Below, piece by piece: positions 1 through 7,494 of a stretch of DNA of 64,000 bases (position 1 is its first letter; the number at the start of each line of letters is the position of its first letter). The DNA comes from UBA6627 sp965248675 (GTDB taxonomy: Bacteria; Chloroflexota; Dehalococcoidia; UBA2979), in assembly GCA_965248675.1 (NCBI GenBank), contig CBDFJZ010000008.1, positions 310,001 to 374,000 of the forward strand. The letters run 5' to 3'. Under the pieces are notes generated by a model. That model saw only the letters and a list, made by a program, of their open reading frames with translations. It did not search any database and had not been told where the DNA came from. The translations under genes were made by a program, and so were the position numbers.

Positions 1-33
1 GCGCCGCCCGAGGGGGGCGGCGCCTTGCTTCGC
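1..33. terminator. Hairpin terminator at the window edge
   Basis: A 9-bp G+C hairpin (arms 1-9 and 15-23, 5-nt loop) is followed by CTTGCTTCG. The same tail follows the hairpin at 19191-19214. It probably terminates a gene lying left of the window; there is no long T run. Confidence 0.55.
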
Positions 34-235
34 GGAGGGTGCGCGGACGGAGAGTGCCTGCGTGCTTGTGCTCTGGCTGTTAGGCGGCTGCCGGCCGGGC
101 TCGCACTGAGTTGGCCTTTGGAGTCGGCGGCCAATCTAGATAGTCTGCGGCCGAACCGAACGGACGTGCCTGAGCGGACCCATTGCCTCGCCATACAGAG
201 CCCGCGTCCGGGCTGAAACTAGGGAAGACGCGATC

Positions 236-733
236 ATGGAAGTGCTTCAAGGAACCGCGCTGATGGCGGCGACGATCACCATGGGGATCGGGGCGGGGAT
301 CTACCTGCTCTACGCCTTCGCCATCACGCCTGGGCTGGGCAGGACCGACGACAGAACGTTCGTCGGGGCATTCCAACAGATCGACACGGCGATTGTCGGA
401 CCCTTCTTGCTCGTCTTCTTCTTAGGTCCGCTGGGCTTCGCCGCTCTGGCTGCAGCGATCCATCTCGGAGAGGACGACCGATCGGCGTTGGCTTGGATCG
501 CGAGTGCAGTTGTCCTGCAGCTGGCGATGGCTGCCATCACGTTGCGTGTCAACGTGCCGCTCAACGACGGGATCAAGGCGGCAGGGGATCCAAGGCAGAT
601 CGACGACCTCGCCGCTGTCCGTGAACGATTCAACGAGGCGAGGTGGATCCGTTGGAACATCGTCCGGGCAGTAGCCGCCACAGTTGCGTGCGGCTGCCTC
701 GCGTGGACATTGGTGCTCTACGGGCGCGCGTAG
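236..733 (+). CDS. DUF1772 (anthrone oxygenase-like) membrane protein
   Basis: This 165-residue integral membrane protein has about four hydrophobic segments. It carries the hallmarks of the DUF1772 family: an NVPLND motif in the middle and an RWIRWNIVR-like stretch before the last helix. The family includes fungal anthrone oxygenases and many bacterial proteins of unknown substrate. The ATG is preceded by an AGGGAAG-like ribosome site about 10 nt upstream. It stands alone on the plus strand, between the edge terminator and a minus-strand operon that ends at 918. Family membership is seen; any enzymatic role is unknown. Confidence 0.8.
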   Translation: MEVLQGTALMAATITMGIGAGIYLLYAFAITPGLGRTDDRTFVGAFQQIDTAIVGPFLLVFFLGPLGFAALAAAIHLGEDDRSALAWIASAVVLQLAMAAITLRVNVPLNDGIKAAGDPRQIDDLAAVRERFNEARWIRWNIVRAVAATVACGCLAWTLVLYGRA

Positions 734-917
734 CCGCCGGCAGCCGCGCTCACCCATCGCGCAGCTCGAGTGAGCCGTCCGAGCACGGGATCCCGTGGCC
801 ATCGATCAAGGGCCGCCGCCAGGCGCTGCGCCGCAGCGCGGAATTCCTCGGTCGCAACGAGGCAGCGCGGGTATCTACGTGCCGAGGCGGATGCTCTATG
901 CCGCCATGAAGCAGGTA

Positions 918-1178
918 TCACCCCGTCGCGAGCAGCAGCACAACGAAGATCAGGAGCACCGCGCCGTGCACGGCGAACATTTGCTTCCACGGAGGAAGCG
1001 GAAAGGGACCGCCTTGTCGCTGCCGGGCACGAGCGCGCGACGCTCGTCGCGAAAGGAACGGAAACAGAATCAGCAGCGCGCCGGCGCCAACGAACGCGGG
1101 CAACGGGATGGTGACGAGACTGCTGCGATCGACGATCACGAGCGCCATCACCAACACCAGCGGACCGAGGGCGGACAT
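918..1178 (-). CDS. Small two-helix membrane protein
   Basis: An 86-residue protein with two or three hydrophobic helices (residues about 4-20, 25-40 and 68-84) separated by a basic loop rich in Arg, and a PPWKQM segment before the last helix. I do not recognise a family. It lies 87 nt downstream of the coiled-coil gene on the same strand. The reading frame stays open upstream to the stop codon of that gene (1266) and the extra residues look protein-like, but ATG 1178 is the only ATG, GTG or TTG in that stretch. The membrane pattern makes a real gene likely. Confidence 0.55.
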   Translation of the reverse strand: MSALGPLVLVMALVIVDRSSLVTIPLPAFVGAGALLILFPFLSRRASRARARQRQGGPFPLPPWKQMFAVHGAVLLIFVVLLLATG

Positions 1179-1265
1179 CGCGAAGAACTGCCCCCAGGCG
1201 CGAGCGAAGATGAATGATGATCGCGCATGGTCTCGGTCGAGTCCACCGGGCTGCCGGCGCCGGCC

Positions 1266-2387
1266 TTAGCGCTCGCCGTTCCCGCGCGTTGCCCGCTCCT
1301 CCGCGCGACGCTCGGCTTCGAGGTCCGCGCCGTGCAGCGGGTCGTCGTCGAGCGGCGGGTGCTCGAAGTCGTCGATCACTTCGCCCTCGTCGACGGCCAG
1401 TTCGCTCTCGATCGCGGCTTCGAGGGCGGCTGATTCCGCCGTCTCGCGCGCGCGACCGAGGAGATCCTCCAGCTCGGCGCTCGGTGTTGGTTGCGGGGCG
1501 GGCGGCGGCGGCGAGGGAGGGGGCGTCGGTGCGCGACCGAAGCCGCTGCGTGCGTCTCGAGGCGGAGGAGTGGATGGCTGCGGCAGAGGCGAGCGTCGCT
1601 CGGCCTCGGACCGTTCGGACTCCGCCTCGGCTTGCGCCATCGCCTCGCGGTCGGCTGCGGCCGCCGGCAGCTCGATCGCCTCGGAATTCTCGGCCGGAGC
1701 GGGTTCGGGCTGAGACGCCGGGGACTCCTCGGCAGCGATGGCCGGCAATGGCGCGGTGTCCGCGAGCACCGGTTCTTCATCCTCGGGCAGCGAGTCGCGC
1801 GCCTCCTCCGCGTCGAAGTTGCCGGGTGCGACGGGGCCGGGATCGAACTCGCCGGGGACCGGCGGGGGCGGCAGCTCGCGCTCGGGTTCGAGCTGTTCGA
1901 TGCCGGCGCTGACCGAACCGACGAACGCCTGCAACTGTCGCTCGAGGCGCATCAGCAGCTCGCGGGCGTACTCCTCCGCTGCCTGCATCTGCTGCCGCGC
2001 CAGGTGTCGAGACTCCTCGATGCGTCGCTGGATGTCCTCGTTCGCCTGGCGGCTGCGGTCTTCAAGGCGGACCTCCGCCTCGCCGGTGATCTCCTGCGCG
2101 CGGTCGCGGGCGGCCTCGGTCAGCTCGTGTTCGTCGACGCGTCGTGCGACCTCGTCCTCGGCGCGCGCGATGATCAGTCGCGACTCCTCCTCGGTCTCGC
2201 GGCGGAAGCGTTCGCGTTCGCTGACCAGCTCCTGAGCGTCGCGGACCTCCTGTGGGACCGCCACGCGCATCTGGTCGACCAGATCGAGCAGGCGGCGGCG
2301 GTCGATGATCACGCGGTTGCCGATCGGCATCTTTTGTGCCTCGGCCACGAGTTCCTCGAGGCGGTCGACCAGGTGCAGCAGATCCAT
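1266..2387 (-). CDS. DivIVA/ATP-synthase-B-like coiled-coil protein
   Basis: The first 60 residues form a conserved block (MDLLHLVDRLEELV, then a MPIGNRVIIDRRRLLDLVDQMR-type segment). A long charged coiled coil follows (about 60-175), and then a Pro, Ala and Glu-rich disordered tail of about 190 residues. Chloroflexota homologues beside coaD are often annotated as ATP synthase subunit B or DivIVA-like. The likely role is a cell-envelope or division scaffold, which is an inference. I chose ATG 2387 over an upstream in-frame start at 2456 because the conserved block begins there and the added residues would come from an inverted repeat. It is the last large gene of the protease-GH18-rsmD-coaD operon. 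Confidence 0.75.
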   Translation of the reverse strand: MDLLHLVDRLEELVAEAQKMPIGNRVIIDRRRLLDLVDQMRVAVPQEVRDAQELVSERERFRRETEEESRLIIARAEDEVARRVDEHELTEAARDRAQEITGEAEVRLEDRSRQANEDIQRRIEESRHLARQQMQAAEEYARELLMRLERQLQAFVGSVSAGIEQLEPERELPPPPVPGEFDPGPVAPGNFDAEEARDSLPEDEEPVLADTAPLPAIAAEESPASQPEPAPAENSEAIELPAAAADREAMAQAEAESERSEAERRSPLPQPSTPPPRDARSGFGRAPTPPPSPPPPAPQPTPSAELEDLLGRARETAESAALEAAIESELAVDEGEVIDDFEHPPLDDDPLHGADLEAERRAEERATRGNGER

Positions 2388-2403
2388 CGTCGTCCTCTGC
2401 GCT

Positions 2404-2453
2404 GGTGGCGCCTCCATGCGCCCTCGGGGTGGCGCCTCCAAGGCGCCACCAGC
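2404..2453 (-). repeat. Direct and inverted GGTGGCGCCT repeats before the coiled-coil gene
   Basis: GGTGGCGCCTCCA occurs at 2404-2416 and 2428-2440, and its reverse complement AGGCGCCACC at 2441-2450 (extended to 2453 for the outer pair). The third copy can pair with either of the first two, which gives mutually exclusive hairpins in the coaD to coiled-coil mRNA, ending about 14 nt before the ATG at 2387. Confidence 0.6.
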
Positions 2454-2471
2454 CACGTTGCGGCGCTCCCG

Positions 2472-2951
2472 CTACGTCCGAACCGCAAACTTCTCCACGA
2501 TCGCCTGGCCCACGCCCGGCGGCACCAGATCGCTCACGTCGCGCCCGAAGCCGGCGAGTTCGCGGACTCGGCTGGCGCTGAGGAACATGTGCTCCGCGGC
2601 TGTCATCAGGTAGACCGACTCGACTTCCGGCGCCATCTTGCGGTTCATCAGTGCCTGGTCGAACTCGTTCGTGAAGTCGGTGATCGCGCGCATCCCGCGC
2701 ACCAGAACAGTCGCGCCACGCGCGTTCGCCTCGTCGACCGTGAGGCCGGAGAACGTGATCACCTCGGCGTTGTCGACGTCGACGATCGACTGCTCGAAGA
2801 GCGCGCGCCGCTCCTCCGTGGAGAATAGGGCGGAGCGCGATTCGGCGACCGCAATGATCACCCGGTCGAAGATCTTCGACGCGCGCCTGACGATGTCGAC
2901 GTGGCCGATCGTGACTGGATCGAACCGACCGGGGTACATCGCAATCGTCAT
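2472..2951 (-). CDS. coaD: Phosphopantetheine adenylyltransferase
   Basis: CoaD transfers AMP from ATP to 4'-phosphopantetheine, the penultimate step of coenzyme A synthesis in the cytoplasm. The 159-residue length is normal. The nucleotidyltransferase signature is present: PGRFDPVTIGHVDIV near the N terminus (the TxGH motif), then VRGMRAITDFTNEFDQALMNRKM, and the ATP-binding MFLSASRVRELA (SSxxVRE-type) motif near the C terminus. The ATG at 2951 overlaps the rsmD stop as ATGA, which implies translational coupling and decides the start over an in-frame upstream codon at 3026. Pairing with rsmD is the usual bacterial arrangement. Confidence 0.96.
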   Translation of the reverse strand: MTIAMYPGRFDPVTIGHVDIVRRASKIFDRVIIAVAESRSALFSTEERRALFEQSIVDVDNAEVITFSGLTVDEANARGATVLVRGMRAITDFTNEFDQALMNRKMAPEVESVYLMTAAEHMFLSASRVRELAGFGRDVSDLVPPGVGQAIVEKFAVRT

Positions 2952-3514
2952 TCCTCGTCCTCTCGTATCGCCGAGGCCGGACGGTAGATCGCCACCGCTC
3001 CTTCGCCGTGTCTGCGATCTCGCCACAGCCGCCTGCCGGCCAGCCGTTCCGGCGGCGTTCGTTGGGCTTCGTGCTCGACGGCGATCGCCGCGTCGGCCGT
3101 CAACGCGTCCGCGATGGTCGCCTCAATCGCGCCCCAGGACGCGACGTCATCATAACGGGGATCGGCCAGTACGAGCGCGTACGCCTCGTCCGCCGCTGGA
3201 CGCCAGCGCCCCACTCGGCCGCGGACCACCGTCCCGCCCGCGAGATCGACGCGTTCGAGGTTCTCGCTGATCACCGTGCAGGCGCGCCGCTCCGCCTCGA
3301 CGAAGGTGCAGCGCTCGACTCCCCGCGACAGCGCCTCGATCCCGAGTGCGCCACTTCCGGCGTACAGATCGATTGCAGGCGATTGCAGCAGCCCGGCGTC
3401 GCCGAGCATCGAGAAGAGCGCCTCGCGCAGGCGTGCCGAGGTTGGGCGGGTTGCGCCTCGTGGCTGTCGCAGCTCGCGGCCACGAGCGCGACCGGCGATC
3501 ACGCGCAGAGCCAA
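2948..3514 (-). CDS. rsmD: 16S rRNA (guanine966-N2)-methyltransferase RsmD-like
   Basis: A class I SAM methyltransferase of 188 residues, similar in length to RsmD. It starts MALRVIAGRARGREL, has the RPTSARLREALFSML segment typical of RsmD, and the SAM-binding loop DLYAGSGALGIEALSRG at 49-65. RsmD modifies G966 of 16S rRNA. The catalytic (N/D)PPY motif reads DPRY (118-121) here, so the second Pro is replaced by Arg, which is unusual. Translation appears to start at TTG 3514, with GTG 3505 as an alternative. The stop overlaps the coaD start. The upstream GH18-like gene ends 9 nt away. Confidence 0.88.
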   Translation of the reverse strand: MALRVIAGRARGRELRQPRGATRPTSARLREALFSMLGDAGLLQSPAIDLYAGSGALGIEALSRGVERCTFVEAERRACTVISENLERVDLAGGTVVRGRVGRWRPAADEAYALVLADPRYDDVASWGAIEATIADALTADAAIAVEHEAQRTPPERLAGRRLWRDRRHGEGAVAIYRPASAIREDEE

Positions 3515-3523
3515 CGGCGGTCG

Positions 3524-6022
3524 CTACTCGTTGCCGCCCGGGCCGGGCGGACCCTGCGTGGACGTCGCGGTTGGCGCCACGGTGGGCTCCGGGGTCGGTT
3601 CCGGCGTCGGCGCGGTCGTCGGTTCCAGCGTGGGCTGCTCGGTCGGAGCCTGCGTCGGATCGACGGTCGCCTCGGCGGCCGGCGCTACGGTTGGCTCCGG
3701 GCCCGCGGCCTCTGTCGCCTCGGGCGTCGGTTCGCTCGTCGGTTCTGGCGTGGGCTCCGCCTGCTCGCCGTCCTCGGTCACGCGCAGCGCGAGCTGACGG
3801 CCGATGAAGGACTCACCGTCGGACACGACGAGCCGCACGTCGTAGACACCCGGCGTCCCCGGTGCGCGCCAGGTAGCGACGCCGCTCGGGTCGCCGGCGG
3901 CCCAGCAGTTGCCGGCTTCGCCCTCGATCACCCCGTCGAGCGCCTGCCAGCAGGGGGCGAGGTAGGGGCCGTACGGCTGCTGCAGGGTCACCACGCCGCT
4001 GTCGAGGTACGCCGCCAGCGTTTCCCAGATCGCGGGGAGCGTCTCGTCCTGCTGTGCATCCGCGATCACTACGCCGCCAAGGTCGTAGCGCTGCGCGAGA
4101 TCGAGGCGGAACGCCATCGAGAAGCTGTTCTCCACCCAGACGGTGCGCGGTCCGCCGCGTTCGGCGAACGCGAACGAGACGGTACGGGAGGGGGTGTCCC
4201 AACGCAGGCCCGAGTTTCCGAGCTCTTCGGCGAGGTTGATCGCGGTCAGGGAGACGAGGTCGCCGACGGCGATCCCGCCGTCGAGTCCAGCTTCGAGCTG
4301 GGCGGCGCGGCCGAGTGCCTCGTGGGTCCCGATCTCGCTGACGCCCGTCGCGTCACGGATGTGCGACATCCGTCCGATCACCAACGAGACGGAATCGAGC
4401 TCGGTGCCGGCCGCCTGCTGGGCGTCGAGGACCACCGCGAGCTGTTCGTAGTATGCGGACGGGTCCGGCGGGGCGTTCAGCCACACCCCACCCGCGACCG
4501 CTGAGAGCGCGGCCCAGTCGTACGCGCCGGTATCGGCGGTGGCAGGCACCGGCACGCCGACCACCAGACCGAGGCCGACCTCGTTCAGTTGCGCGGCGAG
4601 CTGGGTCACGAGGCGGGTGAGCGCCGCGCGCCGGGTGCGGTCGACATCGAGGTAGGCGAGGTAGAGCCCGTCCGCGTTCACCTCGCGAACGGCGGCGACG
4701 AGCTCGCCGACGTGGGCGACGGTGGCGGGCTCCGTCGACAGCAACTGGTCGAGCGCCGCCTGGGCCGACGGATCGACGGTCACGCCGAGGTAGACCGTGC
4801 TCCCGCCGACCGCGGCCGCGTCGACGGCGTCGGGGAGCAGCGACAGCGCGGCGGAACCGTCGTCGCCGATTCCCAGGATCCCGGCGGTGACCGCGACGAT
4901 CGGCGAGGCGGCCAGCGCCTCCGGGTCGGGGACCTCGCCGGCCTCGACGATGAGGCCGAGTGTCCGCTCGAAGGCGATCCGGCGCAGCACGGCGATGTTC
5001 TCGGGGATCTCGCCGACCTCGGCTTCGGCTTCGGTCCCATCGTTGATCAGCGTCGCGCTGGTGAGGCGCAGCCAGTCGCCGTCGCGATGAGTGTAGAACG
5101 CGAGGTTGCGATCGTCGGTCGTTGCTTCGCCGAGCTTGATCGTCAGCGTCCAGAGGCTCTGATCGACCAGATCGGCGTCCGCCTCCAGGTCGTAGAGCTG
5201 ACTGACGGCAGCGAGCCCGTTCGGCAGCGCCGGGAGCTGGTCGCGGACCTGCACCGAGAGGCCGCCGCTGTCCTCGCCACCGCGATCGAGGATCGAGATC
5301 GGCGGGAGCACGAGGACGGCGATCACGATCGCGAGCAGCACGATCACGCCCAGCACCCGGAGCACGCCGGAGTCGTCGTACTCGGCGAACGGTGGTGGCG
5401 CGGTCATCCTGCCGTCGTCGTCAGCGATCACCGGTGCGAACGGCCGCTCGCCACGGCCGTCCGGCTCCGCCGCGGGCGGCGGGATCGGGCCGCTGATCGG
5501 CGATGGGCGCGGTTCGGGCGGCAGTGAGCTGGGTTCGGGCGGAGGAGCGCCGGCCCGCGAGAGCGGCGCGCCGGGTGGCGTCTGCGGAGCGGGTGGCGTC
5601 TGCGGAGCGGGTGGCGTCTGCGGAGCGGGTGGCGTCTGCGGAGCGGGTGGCGTCTGCGGAGCGGGTGGCGTCTGCGGAGCGGGTGGCGTCTGCGGAGCGG
5701 GTGGCGTCTGCGGAGCGGGTGGCGTCTGCGGAGCGGGTGGCGCCTGCGGAGCAGGCGGGGGCTGCGGAGCGGGTGGCGGCGGCGGGCGGTCGGTGGACGC
5801 GGGCGGGGGCTCCTCGGGAGCGGCGCTCTCCGAGGACGGCTCCCACGGGGGCTCGTAGACGGCACCCGCCTCGGGCGGGGTGTCGCCCGGGGGCGGCGGG
5901 GTGTCGTCCGGCGGCGGCGGGGGGAGCGCCTCCTCGGGGGTCGGGTCGAGCGGCAAGCTCGGCTGCTGCGGCTGCTGCGGCTGCTCGGGATCGAACTCGG
6001 GCGGGTCCGGCGGTTGGGTCAC
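3524..6022 (-). CDS. GH18-like membrane-anchored protein with Pro-rich N terminus (probable pseudoenzyme)
   Basis: An 832-residue protein in five parts. The first is a very Pro-rich cytoplasmic region (1-210) containing nine perfect APQTPP repeats (97-150). The second is one transmembrane helix (about 220-241). The third is an extracytoplasmic region with a GH18-type barrel (about 340-665), recognisable by the DGLYLAYL strand and the VWVENSFSMAFRLDLAQRYDLGGVVIA segment. The fourth is an Ig/PKD-like domain (685-748), and the last a Thr, Pro and Glu-rich tail. In active GH18 enzymes the strand reads DGxDxDxE; here the three acidic positions are Tyr454, Ala456 and Leu458, so chitinase-type catalysis is unlikely. 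The likely role is binding of cell-wall glycan. GTG 6022 overlaps the protease stop. Confidence 0.75.
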   Translation of the reverse strand: MTQPPDPPEFDPEQPQQPQQPSLPLDPTPEEALPPPPPDDTPPPPGDTPPEAGAVYEPPWEPSSESAAPEEPPPASTDRPPPPPAPQPPPAPQAPPAPQTPPAPQTPPAPQTPPAPQTPPAPQTPPAPQTPPAPQTPPAPQTPPAPQTPPGAPLSRAGAPPPEPSSLPPEPRPSPISGPIPPPAAEPDGRGERPFAPVIADDDGRMTAPPPFAEYDDSGVLRVLGVIVLLAIVIAVLVLPPISILDRGGEDSGGLSVQVRDQLPALPNGLAAVSQLYDLEADADLVDQSLWTLTIKLGEATTDDRNLAFYTHRDGDWLRLTSATLINDGTEAEAEVGEIPENIAVLRRIAFERTLGLIVEAGEVPDPEALAASPIVAVTAGILGIGDDGSAALSLLPDAVDAAAVGGSTVYLGVTVDPSAQAALDQLLSTEPATVAHVGELVAAVREVNADGLYLAYLDVDRTRRAALTRLVTQLAAQLNEVGLGLVVGVPVPATADTGAYDWAALSAVAGGVWLNAPPDPSAYYEQLAVVLDAQQAAGTELDSVSLVIGRMSHIRDATGVSEIGTHEALGRAAQLEAGLDGGIAVGDLVSLTAINLAEELGNSGLRWDTPSRTVSFAFAERGGPRTVWVENSFSMAFRLDLAQRYDLGGVVIADAQQDETLPAIWETLAAYLDSGVVTLQQPYGPYLAPCWQALDGVIEGEAGNCWAAGDPSGVATWRAPGTPGVYDVRLVVSDGESFIGRQLALRVTEDGEQAEPTPEPTSEPTPEATEAAGPEPTVAPAAEATVDPTQAPTEQPTLEPTTAPTPEPTPEPTVAPTATSTQGPPGPGGNE
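5574..5735. repeat. Nine perfect 18-bp tandem repeats in the GH18-like gene
   Basis: GGTGGCGTCTGCGGAGCG (plus strand) is repeated nine times without a mismatch and encodes APQTPP on the minus strand. Diverged copies flank it to about 5790. The unit is a multiple of three, so copy-number change keeps the reading frame and alters linker length. Confidence 0.9.
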
Positions 6023-6963
6023 GAGGGGACCCCGGACACCAGCTGAGGTACCACGCGGATCACCAGCTGCTCTTCGCCTCGTACCACGAACAGCTCCAGC
6101 TCTTCGCCCACGACCGCGAACGCCAACAGGTTCACGAACGGGGTATCCAGGTCGACCGCGATTCCGTCCACGCCCACCACTACGTCGCCGGGGAGGATGC
6201 CGGCCTGCTCGGCCGGGCTTCCCGCGGCCACACTCACGATGAGTGCCCCATCCGACACCGGCAATTCGGCCGGCACGCCGGTCTCTTCCTCGAGCGCGGC
6301 GATCAGCTGCGGAGACAACAGCAGATGCTGCGAATTCACGCGTTCGACCCCGATGCGCGGGCGTGGGTTGACGCTCGTGGAGACGACCGCATCGACGAGC
6401 GGGCGAATCGAGCTCGAGGAGTGCGCCATCGCCACCCCGTCCACGGGCCGGCCGCCGCTCTGGCGAACGACGGTCGTCAGCAGGCCGACGACCTCACCGC
6501 TCAGGTTGACCAGCGCGTCGCCGGAATCGCCGTTGTTCACCGCCGCGTCCGTTTGCAGCATGTCAAGCCACAGCACGCCCTCACGAGGGAACGTCGACTG
6601 TCGCGCCGAGAACACGCCGAGTTTGACCTGGTTCTCGAACGTGATCACCCCGCTCGTGATGGCGGCGAGCGGCTCGCCGAGCTCAAGTCGATCAGAGTCG
6701 CCGAGGGAGGCCGTCCTGAGACCGGTCGGATCGGTGACGAGAATGGCGATGTCGTTGAACGGTGAGTCGTCGGCGACGATGAGCGCCGGTCGCCGCTCTC
6801 CGGTCTGGAGTACGACCCAGACCGCCGCGGCTCCGTCGACGACATGAAAGTTCGTCAGGATATGTCCGTCGGTCGAGGCGACGATCCCCGAACCGAAGTT
6901 TTGACTCTCGAGGACGCGGCCGTCCTCCTGCGGCACGGCCGGCAGGTCGACCACGATGCTCAC
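6019..6963 (-). CDS. Trypsin-like serine protease with PDZ domain (HtrA/DegP family)
   Basis: A secreted or membrane-anchored HtrA-type protease. The catalytic triad is visible: His in LTNFHVV, Asp in FNDIAIL and Ser in NNGDSGDAL (the usual GNSGGA is changed to GDSGDA). A PDZ domain follows, with GALIVSVAAGSPAEQAGILPGDVVVGVDG. The first canonical start is GTG 6963, but the frame stays open to 7305 and encodes a plausible linker and a transmembrane helix (about 7085-7152) with no ATG, GTG or TTG. The real start may therefore be a CTG near 7152, or a base may be missing. A TAGGAT -10-like element lies on this strand at 7227-7222. It heads the operon, and its stop overlaps the next GTG. Confidence 0.85.
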   Translation of the reverse strand: MSIVVDLPAVPQEDGRVLESQNFGSGIVASTDGHILTNFHVVDGAAAVWVVLQTGERRPALIVADDSPFNDIAILVTDPTGLRTASLGDSDRLELGEPLAAITSGVITFENQVKLGVFSARQSTFPREGVLWLDMLQTDAAVNNGDSGDALVNLSGEVVGLLTTVVRQSGGRPVDGVAMAHSSSSIRPLVDAVVSTSVNPRPRIGVERVNSQHLLLSPQLIAALEEETGVPAELPVSDGALIVSVAAGSPAEQAGILPGDVVVGVDGIAVDLDTPFVNLLAFAVVGEELELFVVRGEEQLVIRVVPQLVSGVPS

Positions 6964-7340
6964 GACCGCCGGGAGAACGCGCGCGATCGCCTCGCGCAGC
7001 CGTTCCGCTTCGCCCGGCGTGGGCGCGGCGACGGGCGCGGCGACGGTGGTCGGGGCGCTCGGGGGCTGCTCGTCGAACTGCAGTGCGACGCCGCCGCCGA
7101 TGAGCCCGCCGATCGTGCCGGCGAGGATCGCGACGCCAATCGCAGCGCCCAGACGCGGTACCGACGGAACAGCGATGGTGTCGACGCTCCTGCAGGGAGA
7201 GATGGGGGTCGGATAGACGATCCTAACCCCTGGCCCCGCGATTCCGGGCCGATGCGTGCACCACGGGCGGGAGTTGCACCTCGAATCGATCGCGAGCGTC
7301 AGTCAGGAGTAAGCAGATAAGAACGTGTGTGCTGTGCCAC

Positions 7341-7370
7341 TTGCCCGATCTGCCGATGATTGGCTACGAT
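7341..7370 (+). promoter_or_regulatory. Putative greA promoter
   Basis: TTGCCC (7341-7346), an 18-nt spacer and TACGAT (7365-7370) predict a start near 7377 and a leader of about 118 nt before greA. The leader ends in a 9-bp hairpin (7453-7461 with 7464-7472) 22 nt before the ATG. Confidence 0.45.
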
Positions 7371-7494
7371 CTAGTGTCCGCTAGAACGACCCAGCAGAAC
7401 GGCAGACGTTGGCATACGGGTCTCGCTCCTAACACCAGATATCCCACCACCCCGCCCGGCGTCCGCCGGGCGCTTGGGATCGGAAACGACGGCG

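Noticed and set aside
1491..2828. 445-residue plus-strand ORF opposite the coiled-coil and coaD genes
   Set aside because: Antisense of a highly biased coding region; no start context or domain.
5574..5735. Regular repeat resembling a CRISPR array
   Set aside because: The 18-bp units are directly adjacent with no spacers, and they encode a Pro-rich protein repeat.
5503..6765. Long plus-strand ORF with RVASAE repeats
   Set aside because: It is the antisense shadow of the APQTPP repeats and protease gene. It has no family signature, and the minus-strand frames hold clear domains.
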